Shown one piece after another: positions 1 to 16,400 of a stretch of 64,000 nt of DNA; positions within the stretch are counted from its first letter, which is position 1; every line of letters begins with the position of its first letter. A program made the translations under genes and the position numbers. The notes under the pieces are model-generated. The model made no database searches and was not told the DNA's origin. It worked only from the letters and a program-made list of their open reading frames with translations. Source of the DNA: Glandiceps talaboti (lineage: Eukaryota > Hemichordata > Enteropneusta > Spengelidae); contig NC_135563.1 of assembly GCF_964340395.1 (NCBI RefSeq), forward strand, positions 20,278,651-20,342,650, written 5' to 3'.

Positions 1-3189
<3,189 letters not shown>

Positions 3190-3680
3190 TGAATAATGCA
3201 TGGTGACGGTGTGGGTATGTGTCCTTAGGTGTTACTGGTAATGTCAGTGGTGGTCGTGTCGTACGATTGATGTGTCGTTTGTGGAATTGCGTCATTGGTT
3301 GATGTTGTGTTGTTGTGTAGTTAAGGAATGATGTATAATTGGTGGTGGTTGTGTCATTGATGGTGGTGGTGGTTGTGTAGCTGGTGGTTATTATGTCATT
3401 GATGGTGGTATATTCATTGTGGTGGTGGTTGTATCGTTGATGGTTGGTGTGTTGTTGGTGGTGGTTGGTGTGTCGTTGGTTGTGTTAGTGGTGGTGGTTG
3501 TGTCTTTGGTGGTGGTTTGTTCATAGTGATTGTGTCGTTAGTGATGGGTGTGCCGTAAGTGGCGGTTGCATCATTGGTGGTGATAGTGTTATTGGCGATG
3601 GGCGTGTTGGTGACAGTTTTGTGAAGGGTATGTCATTTTTGGTTGTACGGTTGGTAGTGAATTTTGTCGTACTAATATAT
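3190..3680. repeat. Degenerate G/T-rich minisatellite
   Basis: The plus strand is strongly G+T biased. It carries an irregular unit of about 21-27 bases built from GGTGGTGGTT followed by GTGTCATTGATG-like sequence. Copies are diverged and variable in length, so it looks like an old array extended by trinucleotide slippage. No gene is seen in it. Confidence 0.8.
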
Positions 3681-3774
3681 CAATAGTGGTAGTGGTGGTA
3701 AGGCATTTGTGTTCATGATTTGTTGTTGATGGTCGTCAACTATGATAGGTGTTACATTGCTACAATCCTTTTTA

Positions 3775-4081
3775 GTGGTGGTGGCGGTGATGGTGGCGGT
3801 GGCGGTGTCGGCAACGGCTGAGGCAGTAGCGGTTGTGATGGTGATAATGGTGATACCAGCAATGGCAATGTTGATGTGACGGTGGCAGTGATGACGACGA
3901 CGACGACGACGACGACGACGATGATGATGATGATGGTGGTGGTGGTGGTGGTGGTGGGGAATGGGGATTGCGGTGAATATGGTTGCTGTGGTGGCAGTGA
4001 ATAGAAAAAGTGATAAGGAAGGTAGTTGGAATAAGTGGTGTGGTGGTGGTGGTGGTGGTGGTGGTGGTGGTGGTGGTGGTG
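3775..4081. repeat. Compound trinucleotide repeat (GGT/GGC, GAC, ATG, GTG)
   Basis: Successive blocks are imperfect GGT/GGC up to about 3890, (GAC)n at 3893-3920, (ATG)n at 3921-3934, (GTG)n at 3935-3957, then a second (TGG)n at about 4036-4080. The minus-strand frames that run through it read only as runs of His, Thr, Ser, Pro or Val, as expected for slipped triplets. Confidence 0.93.
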
Positions 4082-4502
4082 ATTATGACAGCCCGCTTTG
4101 TACATAAATCGTTTATACCACGAGATAACAACGTAAACATTCAAACATGATTCATTATTCATTTCAAATGGCCCCCACAGGTGTCGTCTTGTACTCATAA
4201 AGATAGAAACTACTTAGCAGGATGGATTACATATTAATAATAGGATAATATCTAATATAATCGACAGGGTTTACGTGTAATACATAACACACACATGGGG
4301 TTATATGAACGATACCATCGCATCGTTGAGCGAAGGTTCGGTTACGGAATAGAAAACCTGCAAAACTCTGAAATTACACCATCAGCTTGGGGATACTTCG
4401 CTGAGATGTTCAACATTAATAGCTCGCAAAAGATTCACAGATGAATAAAAATAAGGGGTAATTTATCAAGTGTATTTTATTTGAAGACAACGTAGTGTGA
4501 GA

Positions 4503-4504
<2 letters not shown>
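4082..4504. other. Intergenic, nothing recognised
   Basis: This is unique-looking AT-rich DNA between two simple-sequence blocks, with no open frame of note. Confidence 0.4.
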
Positions 4505-4545
<41 letters not shown>

Positions 4546-4556
4546 CGTGCGTGTGT
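4505..4556. repeat. (TG)n with GCGTGCGTGC tail
   Basis: The tract is an alternating purine-pyrimidine dinucleotide run that ends in CG-containing steps. Such tracts can adopt Z-form DNA. No coding role is likely. Confidence 0.95.
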
Positions 4557-4789
4557 TGTGTTGTGTGTAGTGTCCATGTGTTTGTGTGGTATAGTGTGCC
4601 GTTTTTTGGTATGTATGGAAGAGTGTGTTTTGTTGTTGCATTATCAACCATTTGTTTTGTGTGTCAGTTCGCATGGGTGTTGAAATATATAATTGTATGT
4701 AAAGTACACTTATTATGCGTATTACATTCTTTGGGAGCAATACTTAGAGCTGAACATAAGTGGGCTAGATTCATGTACACTAGTTAGTT

Positions 4790-5140
4790 AATTTGCATAT
4801 TTATGAATTATAGTCATTAGGCAATATCACATTAGTGATTAATTAGAATCCTATGTAATGTAGTGGGTACATTGCTAACACTATAGCACATGGTTTTGCT
4901 TGCATATTAATCAGTAGACTTTGCATAATTAATGATAATAACGTAACTAGATCCCTGCATGCTAATAAGACTATATGCATATCAATGAAATTAGACAATA
5001 TCTCAGTAGTGATTGATTAGAATCCTATGCAATTCTCTTGGCACATTGATAATACTATAACACAATTACTTTGTATAATTTGGCGGGCATGGTTTTTATA
5101 TTAATTCATATAATTTGCATTATCAGATAATATTTTACCT
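4790..5140. repeat. Decayed tandem duplication, period about 174 bp
   Basis: Two diverged copies share, in order, TTGCATAT, then TTAGRCAATATC, then GTGATTRATTAGAATCCTATG, then CATTGMTAAYACTATARCAC. The TTAG landmark lies at 4817 in the first copy and 4991 in the second. Both copies are very AT-rich and neither codes. Confidence 0.7.
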
Positions 5141-5147
5141 ATGGTAG

Positions 5148-5390
5148 CTTGAGTCTATGTACATATACCTGGGTACACAAGTTGATGATCCAATTACACA
5201 ACATGCTATGAAATTGATTGATCTCTGCCTCCAAATTAAAGACAAGGGCATCCTAGAGATGCCCCTTCTCTTAGAATATACCAATGATGCCCCAACAATA
5301 TACCACAAGCTAAAATACAGCAACAATTTGACAACTTTCTTTTTGTGCATGACGCAGCGTCCGATTGTATATGTTTCATTAAAAAGATGA
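5148..5390 (+). other. Unrecognised open frame, possible exon or retrocopy fragment
   Basis: The frame opens after a stop at 5145-5147; its first ATG is at 5157. The 77-residue product looks less repetitive than most frames here. It has an amphipathic middle part around residues 16-45 (QHAMKLIDLCLQIKDKGI, then a Leu-rich stretch and EYTNDAPT). I cannot assign it to a family. A splice acceptor is not convincing: the upstream tract is only weakly pyrimidine-rich before the AG at 5146-5147. An antisense frame of similar length overlaps it, so this may be chance. Confidence 0.15.
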
Positions 5391-5845
5391 TGTTTTTATT
5401 TCGTTTATTTTGAAAAAGTTTCGAATAACTAAAGTTATGACAAACATTGTCAACTATTGTAGAGGGCCATTTTGTAGAAACATGATATTCATATGATTTG
5501 TAAGAATCTACAAGATGAGAGAAATACCTTTCAGTTATATCCAACGTATTGTTGGGGTTGTTCTACCACAATATTACAATGTGTTTGATTTTGCCATCTT
5601 GATGTCCATTTACACAGGACTGAAATCGACAATAAAAATGCAAATAATACATGTTGAAAATCCTGAACATTTTGAACACATTTATTCATGTAAAAATGTG
5701 AAATAGTATCACTGTTAGCTAATTAGACTTTTAATATAAGTAATTGCAAAGTTATCTGTTAATCTACCACAACGAAATTTAGCAACTTCATCAATGTCAC
5801 CAAAATTGATTTTCCTGAAATAGACCTAATTCTGTTGACTTCACT
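5391..5845. other. Intergenic, nothing recognised
   Basis: This is AT-rich sequence between the unassigned open frame and the 50-bp decayed repeat. I see no motif or repeat in it. Confidence 0.4.
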
Positions 5846-6195
5846 GTATCTTATAAGAGGCATTTAGTTTATATCTGGCTTCTAACCAAGTGTACATTAC
5901 ATTTTACGGGAGGCATTCAGTTTATACCTGACTTCTAACCAGGTACCCATTGCACCGTATGAGAGGCATAAGTTTACATGTGATTTCAAATAACTATTTG
6001 TTGCATCTTACGGCAGGCTGTCAATTCAGTTTATATCTGGCTTCTAACCAAATTAGTGTTCGTCGCATATTACGGGAGGCATTCAGTTTATATCTGGCTT
6101 CTAACTAGCTGGGGGCATTTTAGTTTACATTTGGTTTCTAATCAACTGTTCACTGCATATTATGGGAGGTATGCGGTTTACATCTTGTTTCTTTC
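5846..6195. repeat. Decayed minisatellite, about 7 copies of 45-60 bp
   Basis: Successive copies carry a shared core of TTACGGGAGGCATTCAGTTT followed by ATATCTGGCTTCTAACCA. Copies start near 5849, 5904, 5957, 6008, 6069, 6110 and 6158. Divergence and indels differ between copies, so the array is old and no longer homogenised. No gene is seen. Confidence 0.85.
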
Positions 6196-9100
6196 CTTTC
6201 CAGTTTAACAATGACATTAACGAAAACTTCATACAGTGCAGCGAACGCTAAAGATCCATGTCTGACGGTTGGCAAGGCTTCTCAATGTTATTACCATTCA
6301 CAGAATCATTCAGCCCAATTTACTCTACTGCAATATTCATACCTATTTCTTTATTTGATTGTGAAAGTGACATGGCCGGCAACTTTGGATGAACATTACC
6401 AACAAATCACACTACTACTGGAAAGCGACTAGAAATAGAACACCTCTTATTTACGAAGCAGTTAGTTAACTAGCCTTGACGGTAGTCGGAACTACATAAG
6501 ACTATGTGTTCAAATAATTACAGGAAGCGCTCTATCGTCACACATATTTCTCAGATTAGATTCCGAAAGTCGGTTTAAATAACGAATATGGGGTTGCTAA
6601 TTATCTGGATAATTACCAGTAAAGTACTAACTTGACATCCATTACTAAGACTACTCATTGAGTTAAGTCGTCTCACTGAATGCTTTTACAAGGTAAATAT
6701 TCCAAAGTGATTTCCTGGTGATAATTGCTAAATAACCTAAGTATACTAAAAGTCTATATGTCCATTCACCTCATCAATAAAACAAACTACCCTTCATCTG
6801 AAAGTAATGTCATGCTGTCCAGATCATTCTCACAATGACACCAACTTAATTTTGGAAACTTGCCTATTTTTGAATGATTTAATTTAATGATTATATAATA
6901 AGGAATGTCACTGATTAGGATGTTGAGATATATATAAAGAAGTAGCCATATACATCAAGTTTGATTCCATCATTTATCTGAATTTACTTTGTCTTATGAT
7001 GTCAATGGATTGTGATGATTTTCAGATGAACTTTCACTATTTGCAAAACTTAGTCAACTAATCGACAGTATTTCTTCACACGATCAGCAAGATTCCGGGT
7101 AAGTTGACTAGTTGTACATTTGACGCATGACATTGTTGATACACGGTTTGGAATAGGTGTGATTTACAATTTCAAAGCACGAATTAAAGAGATCGCAGAA
7201 GAACCACTTGATATCGGGTTTGTATTGTAGCGTACCCGAGAGACGTGTACAAGTCCGTCAGTCTATCTGCGACCTGAATCTAAATTGAGAGACAGCTACA
7301 AGAAATCTTATTCTTCAAGGTGTAGAATTCATTCTCGTAGTGTTAAAGATCAAAATCAAAACATATCTGATAGAGTTCAAAGGTTAGGATGTTGCCATAT
7401 ACACATACTTGTGGTTTCTAGTCATGCAGTGATCTTTTAACCCATGATTTAAACATCGGATCGGGTAACGTGTTTCTGGTGATCTCGTTCTCATTTTAAT
7501 TTAACCATAAAAGTGTTGTAATCATTTTTCATTAGTCAGCAAGATCGCTTTCAGATGTAGTAAAACTGCTTGAAGTTATTCCGCACGAATTAAAGTACTT
7601 TACTAATGGGTTCGAATCTCTGTGGGTTGCAATATCTAACGTTACATCGTCATCCTTTTCCGATACGACGAAAAACAATGAAAGCTGGCAGCACTCAAAT
7701 GCAATAAATCCGACGTTTACCAAAATTTAGAAGTAGGTCAGAGAACTATTTACATTGAATACGTTGGTCGTTTCAGAGCAAGGCCTGTGTATAGGTATCT
7801 AATTTGTACTGTAATTGATGCAGCGATATGGGAAACAAAAACTACATTCTGGAAATAATAAAAATAATGATCTGAATTTTACAACGCAATAAAAGTTATT
7901 CATCCGGTATTCCTTGATCCACATACTATCAAAGAAGGTTTACAATTTAACGTATTCCCCCATTATACACGTTGGCAGCCTTCTCACGATTCAGTTGCGA
8001 TTAAATATACGCCGATTGGATGGATTGAAACAAAGTAAGCTTTCAAACATAAATCCCTGCTATCAGGATTGCTTGAAAGAAGCTGAAAGAGGGTGCGCGT
8101 CAATGTCGTTAAAAGTCATGTGATGTAGATGCAAGTCTCCATTTTATAGTGCTTTAATATTGCCTCAAATAAAGCCTTGTTTCCTGTCTCTTATTTCACC
8201 AATTGAATCAGGATAATGGCTTTTAATAACCTAAAACGCTAAGTACAGAGTACAATTTTGTGTTATGATGGACGTAGTATAAACGTGTCATTACGAAATG
8301 TAAAAGTACTTCCAGTGACAGTGTATTACAAATACTTTACAAGTATTCGCTGCACACAAGATTTGTTCAGGTTACAGACCCCATGAATGCTGATGAAGAG
8401 AGAGATATTCGTCATGCCATTAACAATCTGCGATCTACAGATCCTCCCTGCTATTCTGGGTTTAGAATTGTCATACACAAAACCTTTACACATGTGTTTT
8501 CAATTTCCCTGAACTGTATCGCGAGTTTAATTTGAAAGTAAATGTGGCGATGCTATGATGTTGATTGAAAATCCTGTCTATAATTAACTTTCATAATACA
8601 TGTATTTAACAAAACGTTTTTATACTATCTCGTGAATCCTACACGAAATATTACATAGAATCGTAGCATGTGGTCGAATTGTGTAGCTTATTCCCCACTC
8701 ATGTCGAATTCCATCAAGTGAGAAAGAAAGGACACATACGGGTTATTTTAAAAGAAAATTGTTTTCAGCATTGCAAGGTTATAACAGACCCTACGGGCAT
8801 GGTTTGTCTTACCTGTTAATAAAAAACAAGAATCTGTGTATGAGATGGGGGAATTCTTGTGGCAGACTACGACAATGCTTAATCATCAAAACTACAGCCA
8901 CAGTATCGTTATAGACTTTCACATTCATACCTTTATTCTTTGATGTGGCATATGTTTGAATTAGTCATCAGTATGGCAACGCACCATTCTGCAACACCGC
9001 CATGATATCGTCAGATTATTTATGAACAGCACGGAGAACAAAACAAATGTTTGAATAAAACAAATCAATACATGCCTCCACAGTGTCACCAACCTACGTT

Positions 9101-12100
9101 GATGTTTTATTGTAAGTGATTCCAGGGGTTCATTCGATAGCAGAGAATCGTTGGCATTGTGACGTCGACATTCACCTTGTGACGTAAGAATGTTGTTACG
9201 ACGACGATGTTTGGTAAACACGCCACGTTGCAGTTGTCAAAGTATAAATACGTACGGTCATTGACATTGATCGATCATTGCCACTTGAGTTACTTTTAGT
9301 TCCTTAATCAAACGGAAGGAAATATTTCGATGAAATTTTGATCTTGTCTTCTCTGCCAATAATCTAGTAGCCAGTAGATAAATCAATAACCTTTACGGCT
9401 GTGTTGTTTATTTTCCCCAAAAAGAAAATGAAATGCGCTGATGTGATCGTAAATAGGGCTCAATCGTAAAATTGTAACTACGATAAAAGATACACTGCAA
9501 ACACTTATCTATACATTTATTACATGTGTGTCATTTGTCTTTCAATTTCTCATTTCTAGATTATACCGTAATCTAAAAGAATTATTGATTCTCGCCAGTA
9601 TGTCGAAATAATGACTTCCTCTCGGGAAGAGTTCAATGACAGATGATGTTAAGTAGACTTCAATCTTGCGACACGAAACGAATAAAAGCACGTCAGTTTG
9701 AATGCATGGCCTCATGTAAACCAGTCATCTTCCACTTTGCAAATTCCTGGATAATTACGCCGCTGACACTTTATGCAGCTCCATTTTCTATAAAAATGCT
9801 CTTAAATTTTTCAATATACAGATCATGCACAATCATGTTGTCGAGCTCCCAAATGTTGTAAACTCAAGCGCACGAACTACAGACTTTGCAACCCTACAAA
9901 ATATACTGAACTTGTAAAATTTTAATCAAACGCTCGATTGATTTAGTTTCTGACCTTTACTGTGTATTTATGTTCATAAATCACATTTGACCTTACTAAT
10001 ATATCGACGTATTGATGCACTTAATCTATACTAATCTTTTGATACGTCACCAAATTAGTATACAACTAGTAAATCCAAACCAAATGGCCAAGGTATGAAT
10101 AAATTCCAGCCATTTTAATACCAGCTGTCAACCATAAAACTCTTCCTAGCTATTACACATAATGTATACCCCACCACTAACAACGATATAGAATATATAT
10201 CTCATTCTAATTTATGCTTCAACTCAAACTTACATCAAAGCCGTGCTGAACAGGACGGGTGTTGTCAAATATGTTGAAGTCAACAAACTGCAATTACTTG
10301 AAAGGCAGGCAATCCATACATCGTGTAAAAACACTGAATTTGTAGGAGTACCTTTTCTCTTACTTGGCTTACCTGTAATAAAAATACAATACATTTCAGA
10401 TGGCATCGCGTGCAGTCGCTTTCCAAGAGAGTTATATTTCAATATTTACAGCTTTAGTATAATGTTGACACGTCAATGCAGCTTTTGACTATCCATATGA
10501 CTATGTTGTCACTACTTGATTTATCGATCAAAACCAACTTCACTTTCATATGATATTACAATAAAATATAGCTTAGTGGGTCACTACCATTCGATGCAAT
10601 ATAATAGTCATTCAAAAGAAATACGTCGTTTATTTATTTATTTGGCAGCAAATAGTCGTAGACGCGAAATGTGGAGCTCAAATGGATTTCTGCCAGTCCG
10701 TATGGTATTGTATACAATTGTGCACAAGATGAGAACTCACCCGTTTCACACGGTACCAAGTACAATTAATGTCCGTAATCCAATTAACCATTGGCAAATT
10801 AACGTAGGGTCCTGTCCGTTGGTGGAGGTTGAGTTTCTTGCGTTGAATGCAATATCAGTCCAGGCGGCAGCACACAGTAGCCAGCAAGCCCGGCCGCAAC
10901 AAATACTATCAACGCAACCAGGTTTACCCTTCAGACCTTGATGTTAGGAGAAGGACGTGTCCCCAGGTGTACGTGTTAAGAGAGCATGTGTTGATGTCTA
11001 CTTATCGATGATTGGGTATACACAAACCCCAGCAGATGTGTAGCTGTTTACATGTAAATTAGCCAACTGTCACCACAAAAAAGTCCCTGACCTATACATG
11101 TCATCACCATTGGTCAAAAGGTCACTAGTAGTACTAGTACAGTAATATTAAGAATCTATAATTCAAAATCAATTCAAAATCACAATCTTGTGACATATTG
11201 ACTATATCATAAACAATATTTATGTATAATAATAACAGTTCTAAAAACATTCTCCGCTGAGAGAGGATGGGCAATTTAAATTCACATAAAGTTGCATAAT
11301 TATAACGGTTAAAATGATCCCCGTTTTGTAACAAAGAAATTTGGTAAATTTTTCCTGAACCCTTACTAGTATACTCTGTGTAGTGTCTTAAGCTTTACTA
11401 TTACATTGCATTTATGCAGTGTCTTAAGCTTTACTGGTATTCCAACCAATGTTTCTTCGCAAATATCAAACGTATTAGAGTTGTTTGAAAGCAGCCATGT
11501 CATTGTACTGTTAACAGCATTAAGAAGAATAGTACCATGGCTTGCCCTCTTAAGTTCTCATAATTATCAAATCTAGCTAGCTTTTTCTTACTCTTTCATC
11601 TTTCCGACTCTTTTTATAATGACATTTTATAAAGCCGTTTTCCTATGAAATAGTATCGAGAAATTCTTATCTTTGTAACAAGCATTTCTTGAGCTGGATA
11701 GAATAAAGATAGCAACTTTATTGCTTTCTGTTTAAGTTATCAGCTGGGGCTTGCCAATTTGCTATTTTACTTCTATGTCTTGCCTTTGATGTCGGCAAGC
11801 GCACAAACACTTGACATTCCTGACAGATGGTATGGTCTGTAAGCTAAGAACTCCTATTATAGCATTCAGAGTGGGTATACTTGTGTGATCATTGTCGAAA
11901 TCGAATAAAGCAATCATCCATGATTTCGGGAATTTACATGTAATTTCTATTGACTGTGTTTTTATATAATCTTCGTATCATTACAATATTACTAGACTAA
12001 GTTTAGAATTCATGCTGACTGTAATATGTTATACAGAACAGAATGATGATTAAATAAGCTAAAAAAAAATAACTGTCCAGCTCCTCCAATGTTGGTACAT

Positions 12101-12452
12101 TGTACATCATGTAATAATAAACAGTGATATGGCATGTTCATTTTATTTGTGAACTTAATGTCGTAACCTATTTTCTCCACTGCCATAAGACCTTTTTTTC
12201 CCTCCATATCCACACTTGGACTTACACAACATGCTGTTGGTAGCCAATGAGAAATTTAAATCGTCCGTGTCATAACATGTATGGACCATTCAACATTAGT
12301 CTTGTACATGTATCTTAATTCAAAATGATTGGCGGAAGCTAGCCCTACACTAAAGGCATACCAAATATAAACAAGTTGGAAAAAATACCAGCTGTACGAG
12401 AGACTGTTAAGCACCTCTTCCGATGTTATCGTTTTTGTTGTTAATGTTGGTT
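6196..12452. other. Long intergenic or intronic stretch, no gene recognised
   Basis: The longest open frame is 141 codons on the plus strand at 10516-10941. It has no recognisable domain, and much of it is explained by chance in AT-rich DNA. Two CRE-like half sites flank 9160-9190. A GGTTCGAATCT sequence near 7609 resembles a tRNA B box but has no matching cloverleaf. No tandem array is evident. Confidence 0.45.
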
Positions 12453-12471
12453 ATAATAATAATAATAATAA

Positions 12472-12525
<54 letters not shown>
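12453..12525. repeat. (AAT)6 followed by (TTG)n microsatellite
   Basis: A short AAT run at 12453-12471 is followed by about 17 TTG triplets at 12473-12525. A further TTGTTGTT remnant lies just beyond an interruption. Confidence 0.95.
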
Positions 12526-15500
12526 CGTAAAGGTTGTTGTTTTATTTTTTCTTTCTATGGTCAAAACAAATCCTCGAATACCTTCCGTCCTACATAAATA
12601 TTGCCCTAGGGGATGTAGAATCCGACTAGTGCTCCTATGTGCAAATTGAGGTCACCATGGGTCAAATAATCTAAGCCAATGAAGGCTATTGTTGTTACTA
12701 TTAATTGAAACAAGACTTGATTTTTAAATGTTTACTTATTTCAAGTAAAAACTAATTTCTATCATCATTATAGAAATGTTTGAATTGTGGAAAATAATGA
12801 GTTTTATAGTATCGTATGACAGCACCTCGCATATCCGCTAGATCGGATTTAAATTACAAATTAGGTGGGAAAACAGTTTTCTGGCAGAGCTATTGAAAAA
12901 GAATGATGACATCATAACAAGGCTGTATACTGATAAGAAAACACTGATGTGAAAACTTGGATTGAATCCTTGGCTTTCTAACAATGGGGGAGAAAATATC
13001 CTTAGGCTGGAAGGAGGTGGTACCAATTACTTATCCAAATCCAGATCCAGAGACTCATTGTGTCAGGCAGGTAATGAACTGAAAACACCGTGGTATCAGT
13101 TTATCACAACAGCTAAACATGGTGTTACAGACGCCGACGTTTTTCACTAACTTTCTATACAATCTTACACACCTTTGATATCAAACGGTCTGGAAGTAAG
13201 CATTTAATCCACGTGGTAATTGAAAGTAGCAATTACCACGATACTGTAGGCTCCGACCTTCTATTTCTTTAGTTTGTTTTTCCAACGATGTGGGTGATTT
13301 CTTACAGTAATCGTAGCTGTGTCGGCATACGCTCACAATAAAAAAGAAAGCGATGTTAAGATCACCGCAAATGGCCTATGTATTCCGTAAATAAAGAGGT
13401 GGACAGCATTCCTCCAGTTGAATGGGGGGGGTCATTATTTGTGATGATGCAGACTTATAATACCCCTTCTTTTGTCGCATTTACTTTCAACAAACTAGCG
13501 CCAATATTACAAACACAGTTCTCAATACACCTTTGCTTGGTAAAATACTTTGTGCGAAATAAATATTAGAGCTGCCGGTTGAATTGATTCAAGTTTCTGT
13601 CTACACAGTACGAGCTTCTTCAACATTTTTCATAAGTTGTGGTCTATGCAGTTAAAAAGTTTTATATTTTCTTCCAGAGAGAGTTTTTTCGACATCAGTA
13701 CTCCCTTCAATACATTTCTCTATGATAACAACGTACTAGTAATGTATTGAGTTTATACATAATAACCAGTTGGCAATATCAGCTAACAAACTTATCTAAT
13801 TATGACCAAATCTTTAGCTCTGGGGGTGTATTGTTTAACATGACTGCAGTGTAAATAATGTATATTTAAGGGTTCGGGGCATATAGCCATTAGTAAATGT
13901 AAGTTGATAACAAAGTTGTGAAAGTAAAGTAAACAACGCTCACATGGAGATCTAAATTGCATAAATAGAAAATTGTATCGTGAAAAATACTAAGACATAC
14001 ATGCGCGCGCGGGTAGACTGAACTTCGAGGACGATTTGAAAAGTTCCCTGAATATCACAGTCCTTCAATTCTCTCCAAACTTTGCCTTATGGAAGCTTAT
14101 TCCTGGTCCTTTCGAAATAATAAAAGAAATTTGACGGCCCATCCTTTTCTTGTTATGGAAATCGCCAATATCTTTATTTTCCCATAGATTTAACACGGAA
14201 TTTGGCGGCCATATTGGATTATAAAATGACTACATTGCCATTGACTACATTTTGACTTCTATTTCAAAAATTTGAACGGTGACCCAAGATTTTTTTTATT
14301 GATTTGAACTTCTGTATAGGTTTGAGTTTTTTTGAACAAAGAAACAATTAAAACTTAAAGAGTCAAGTTATTTCCAAGGTACATCGTATAATACGTTAAG
14401 GCTGGTGTGAGAGGTATATTATTGATCACAAAGTGAGCTATGTGTTCGAACGAACAAGTACGTTATGACGAACAAAACCCTCTATACTGGGATGAATTTT
14501 GACGAAGACAACTTCTAGACTCTATATTCCTGATTCATGAACAGCTCTTCCTGTTGTAGTTTTTTTCATATATGATGCAGGTGAAACGTTTATGAAAACA
14601 TCTTACTAAATATTTCCATAAAAGTTCCATTTTTATGCGTACAGTTTCCAACATTAGTTTTTTTTATATCACCTACATTAGGAATTATGAACATCAACTG
14701 GTAGATGTCTGTTTGTGTAAAACAAAGATTTGAGATTATTAGTGGCATGTTTCACCTCTACGTGTAATGATAACAAGCTTTCGATAGACATATTAACCAT
14801 TTACATGATGGAATAACAACCAAACCGTTAACTTAAACACTTCCTCGGGCATGTTTCCCCCTATCTTATTTTTTCTCGCCTTCATTACATTCATACAGTG
14901 AACCGTGTATGTCTTGCATGTTTGCCTGGGCATTCCAATTGTAAAATGGTAATATCTTAGAAATCTTTTTCCTGCAGCGATTTTTCAAGGTTGAAACCCA
15001 CTCTCCATATCAGTGATATGGTGGTACTACCTTGGAATTCTTATCACCTCTGGTGTAATTGTAAAACGTCAGAATCCATATCACTGACGGGTGAAATCGT
15101 GATATCTCAGACTTAATGTCACTGTCCAATAAATGCAATCAATTTCATTCCCAAACGCTACATGTTTTATCACATGAAAATATCAACTCCTTTAGAACAA
15201 AATTGTAGCTGACGACCACCGCGGTTGTCTTCAACATCCTTAAAGAGTTCCATGTCTTGACGGTCTAAATCATGGATGACGAAAAGTGAAACATACATTT
15301 AATAGTACTATTTTAAATACGTATATAATTTATTCAAAGAGATGAATGCTTGAAAAGCAATGGAACTGTGCCTGCATGTTCAAGAGACGATATTTTAAAA
15401 AATGAATAAAGTCGTCCTTTTATTCAGAACATTTTCAAAAGCAACCCATATAAAATATTATCAATATTACATACCTTACGGGTCATTTTCTCCCTTATTT

Positions 15501-16183
15501 TGACGCAAAGTATTTAGCTTTCGGAAACACTATAATATCCGAAATTGTGATAACCAAAATATGAATCGTATTGCCTTCGGCCTCTTTTAGACGTAGCGTG
15601 TGTCAACACGGCAGTGGTGTATGATCTTTGGTATAGAGCACCGATCATATATGTAATTGTGTTTATGTAAAGTTAGGCTGTGTAGTATTCTACGTGCTTA
15701 ACAAAAGAAATGTGTTTTCCCAAATATTGCATTTTCGTATGATTATTCCTTGTGTACGTTGCAACACTTCTAATTGTCATCCTGTCTACTTGACGTTCTA
15801 AACTAAAATATCAACATGTTTAGCATATCAGTTGTTACTAATGGAAATATCTGCAAATGCCTTGAAGCTATCACATCTGCTATGGATAGATTTTTTTCAA
15901 TGTCTTTCTTACTTACTATAAATTTGCTGGTTTCCTATTTTTGTTAGACAGGCCTGGAGTTCTTTACTTATTATTGCTATAAAGCACTGTAATCTTCGAT
16001 TGTGCTGTTGGATTTTTTCGCTGTAAGAATTTGTGATGCCAATGTATTGTGTGATTACCCGAAAAGAAATGACGGGAAGTGAATTAAGAAACCATAAGAG
16101 GATAAAACATGTGGTAATACCATTACTGTGCCATTCACACCACGCAATGAACTAAAAAAGTAATTCGTATATAATTACCAGTG
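12526..16183. other. Intergenic or intronic, no gene recognised
   Basis: This 3.6 kb has no long open frame on either strand. It contains one perfect hairpin at 13212-13240. A near-palindrome, CCATATCAGTGATATGG, sits around 15005-15021, and a related inverted half follows near 15075. Nothing else stands out. Confidence 0.45.
13212..13240. repeat. Perfect inverted repeat, 11-bp stem with 7-base loop
   Basis: CGTGGTAATTG, a 7-base spacer AAAGTAG, and the exact complement CAATTACCACG. The stem is too short for a miRNA precursor and the pairing does not extend outward. It could be a protein-binding dyad or chance. Confidence 0.7.
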
Positions 16184-16400
16184 GAAGAATTCGATGTTCT
16201 ATCAAACATATCCTAGAAATATATTATTTAGTGAATTAAACAGAAATTGAAGAATTCAATATTTTATCAAATTTTATCTATTCCAGAAGGTATTTTATTC
16301 AGTGAATCGGAGAAGAATTGAGTAGTCGTTGTTCTGTCTAATCTATTTCAGAAATATCTCTTATTGTAGTAATCGTATTTATTGAATTGAAAAGGAAGTT
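16184..16400. repeat. Decayed tandem repeat, about 3 copies of about 70 bp
   Basis: Three diverged copies share GAAGAATTCRATRTTYTATC at the start, a central TYTATTYCAGAARTA-like segment, and a TTTAGTGAATTRAA-like end. The third copy is the most degraded. No coding sequence is seen. Confidence 0.6.

Noticed and set aside
3752-4198. Poly-His and poly-Val/Ile/Thr frames as a histidine-rich protein
   Set aside because: Entirely explained by GTG, GAC and ATG triplet runs.
7608-7618. tRNA gene suggested by a GGTTCGAATCT B box
   Set aside because: No A box at the right distance and no acceptor or anticodon stems fit around it; at most a trace of a tRNA-derived element.
10516-10941. 141-codon plus-strand frame as a gene
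   Set aside because: No recognisable domain, no clear Kozak or splice signals, and codon content like random AT-rich sequence.
15005-15090. Inverted CCATATCAGTGATATGG motifs as a transposon end
   Set aside because: The palindrome is imperfect at its centre, the second half is partial, and no second copy of an element is seen in the window.
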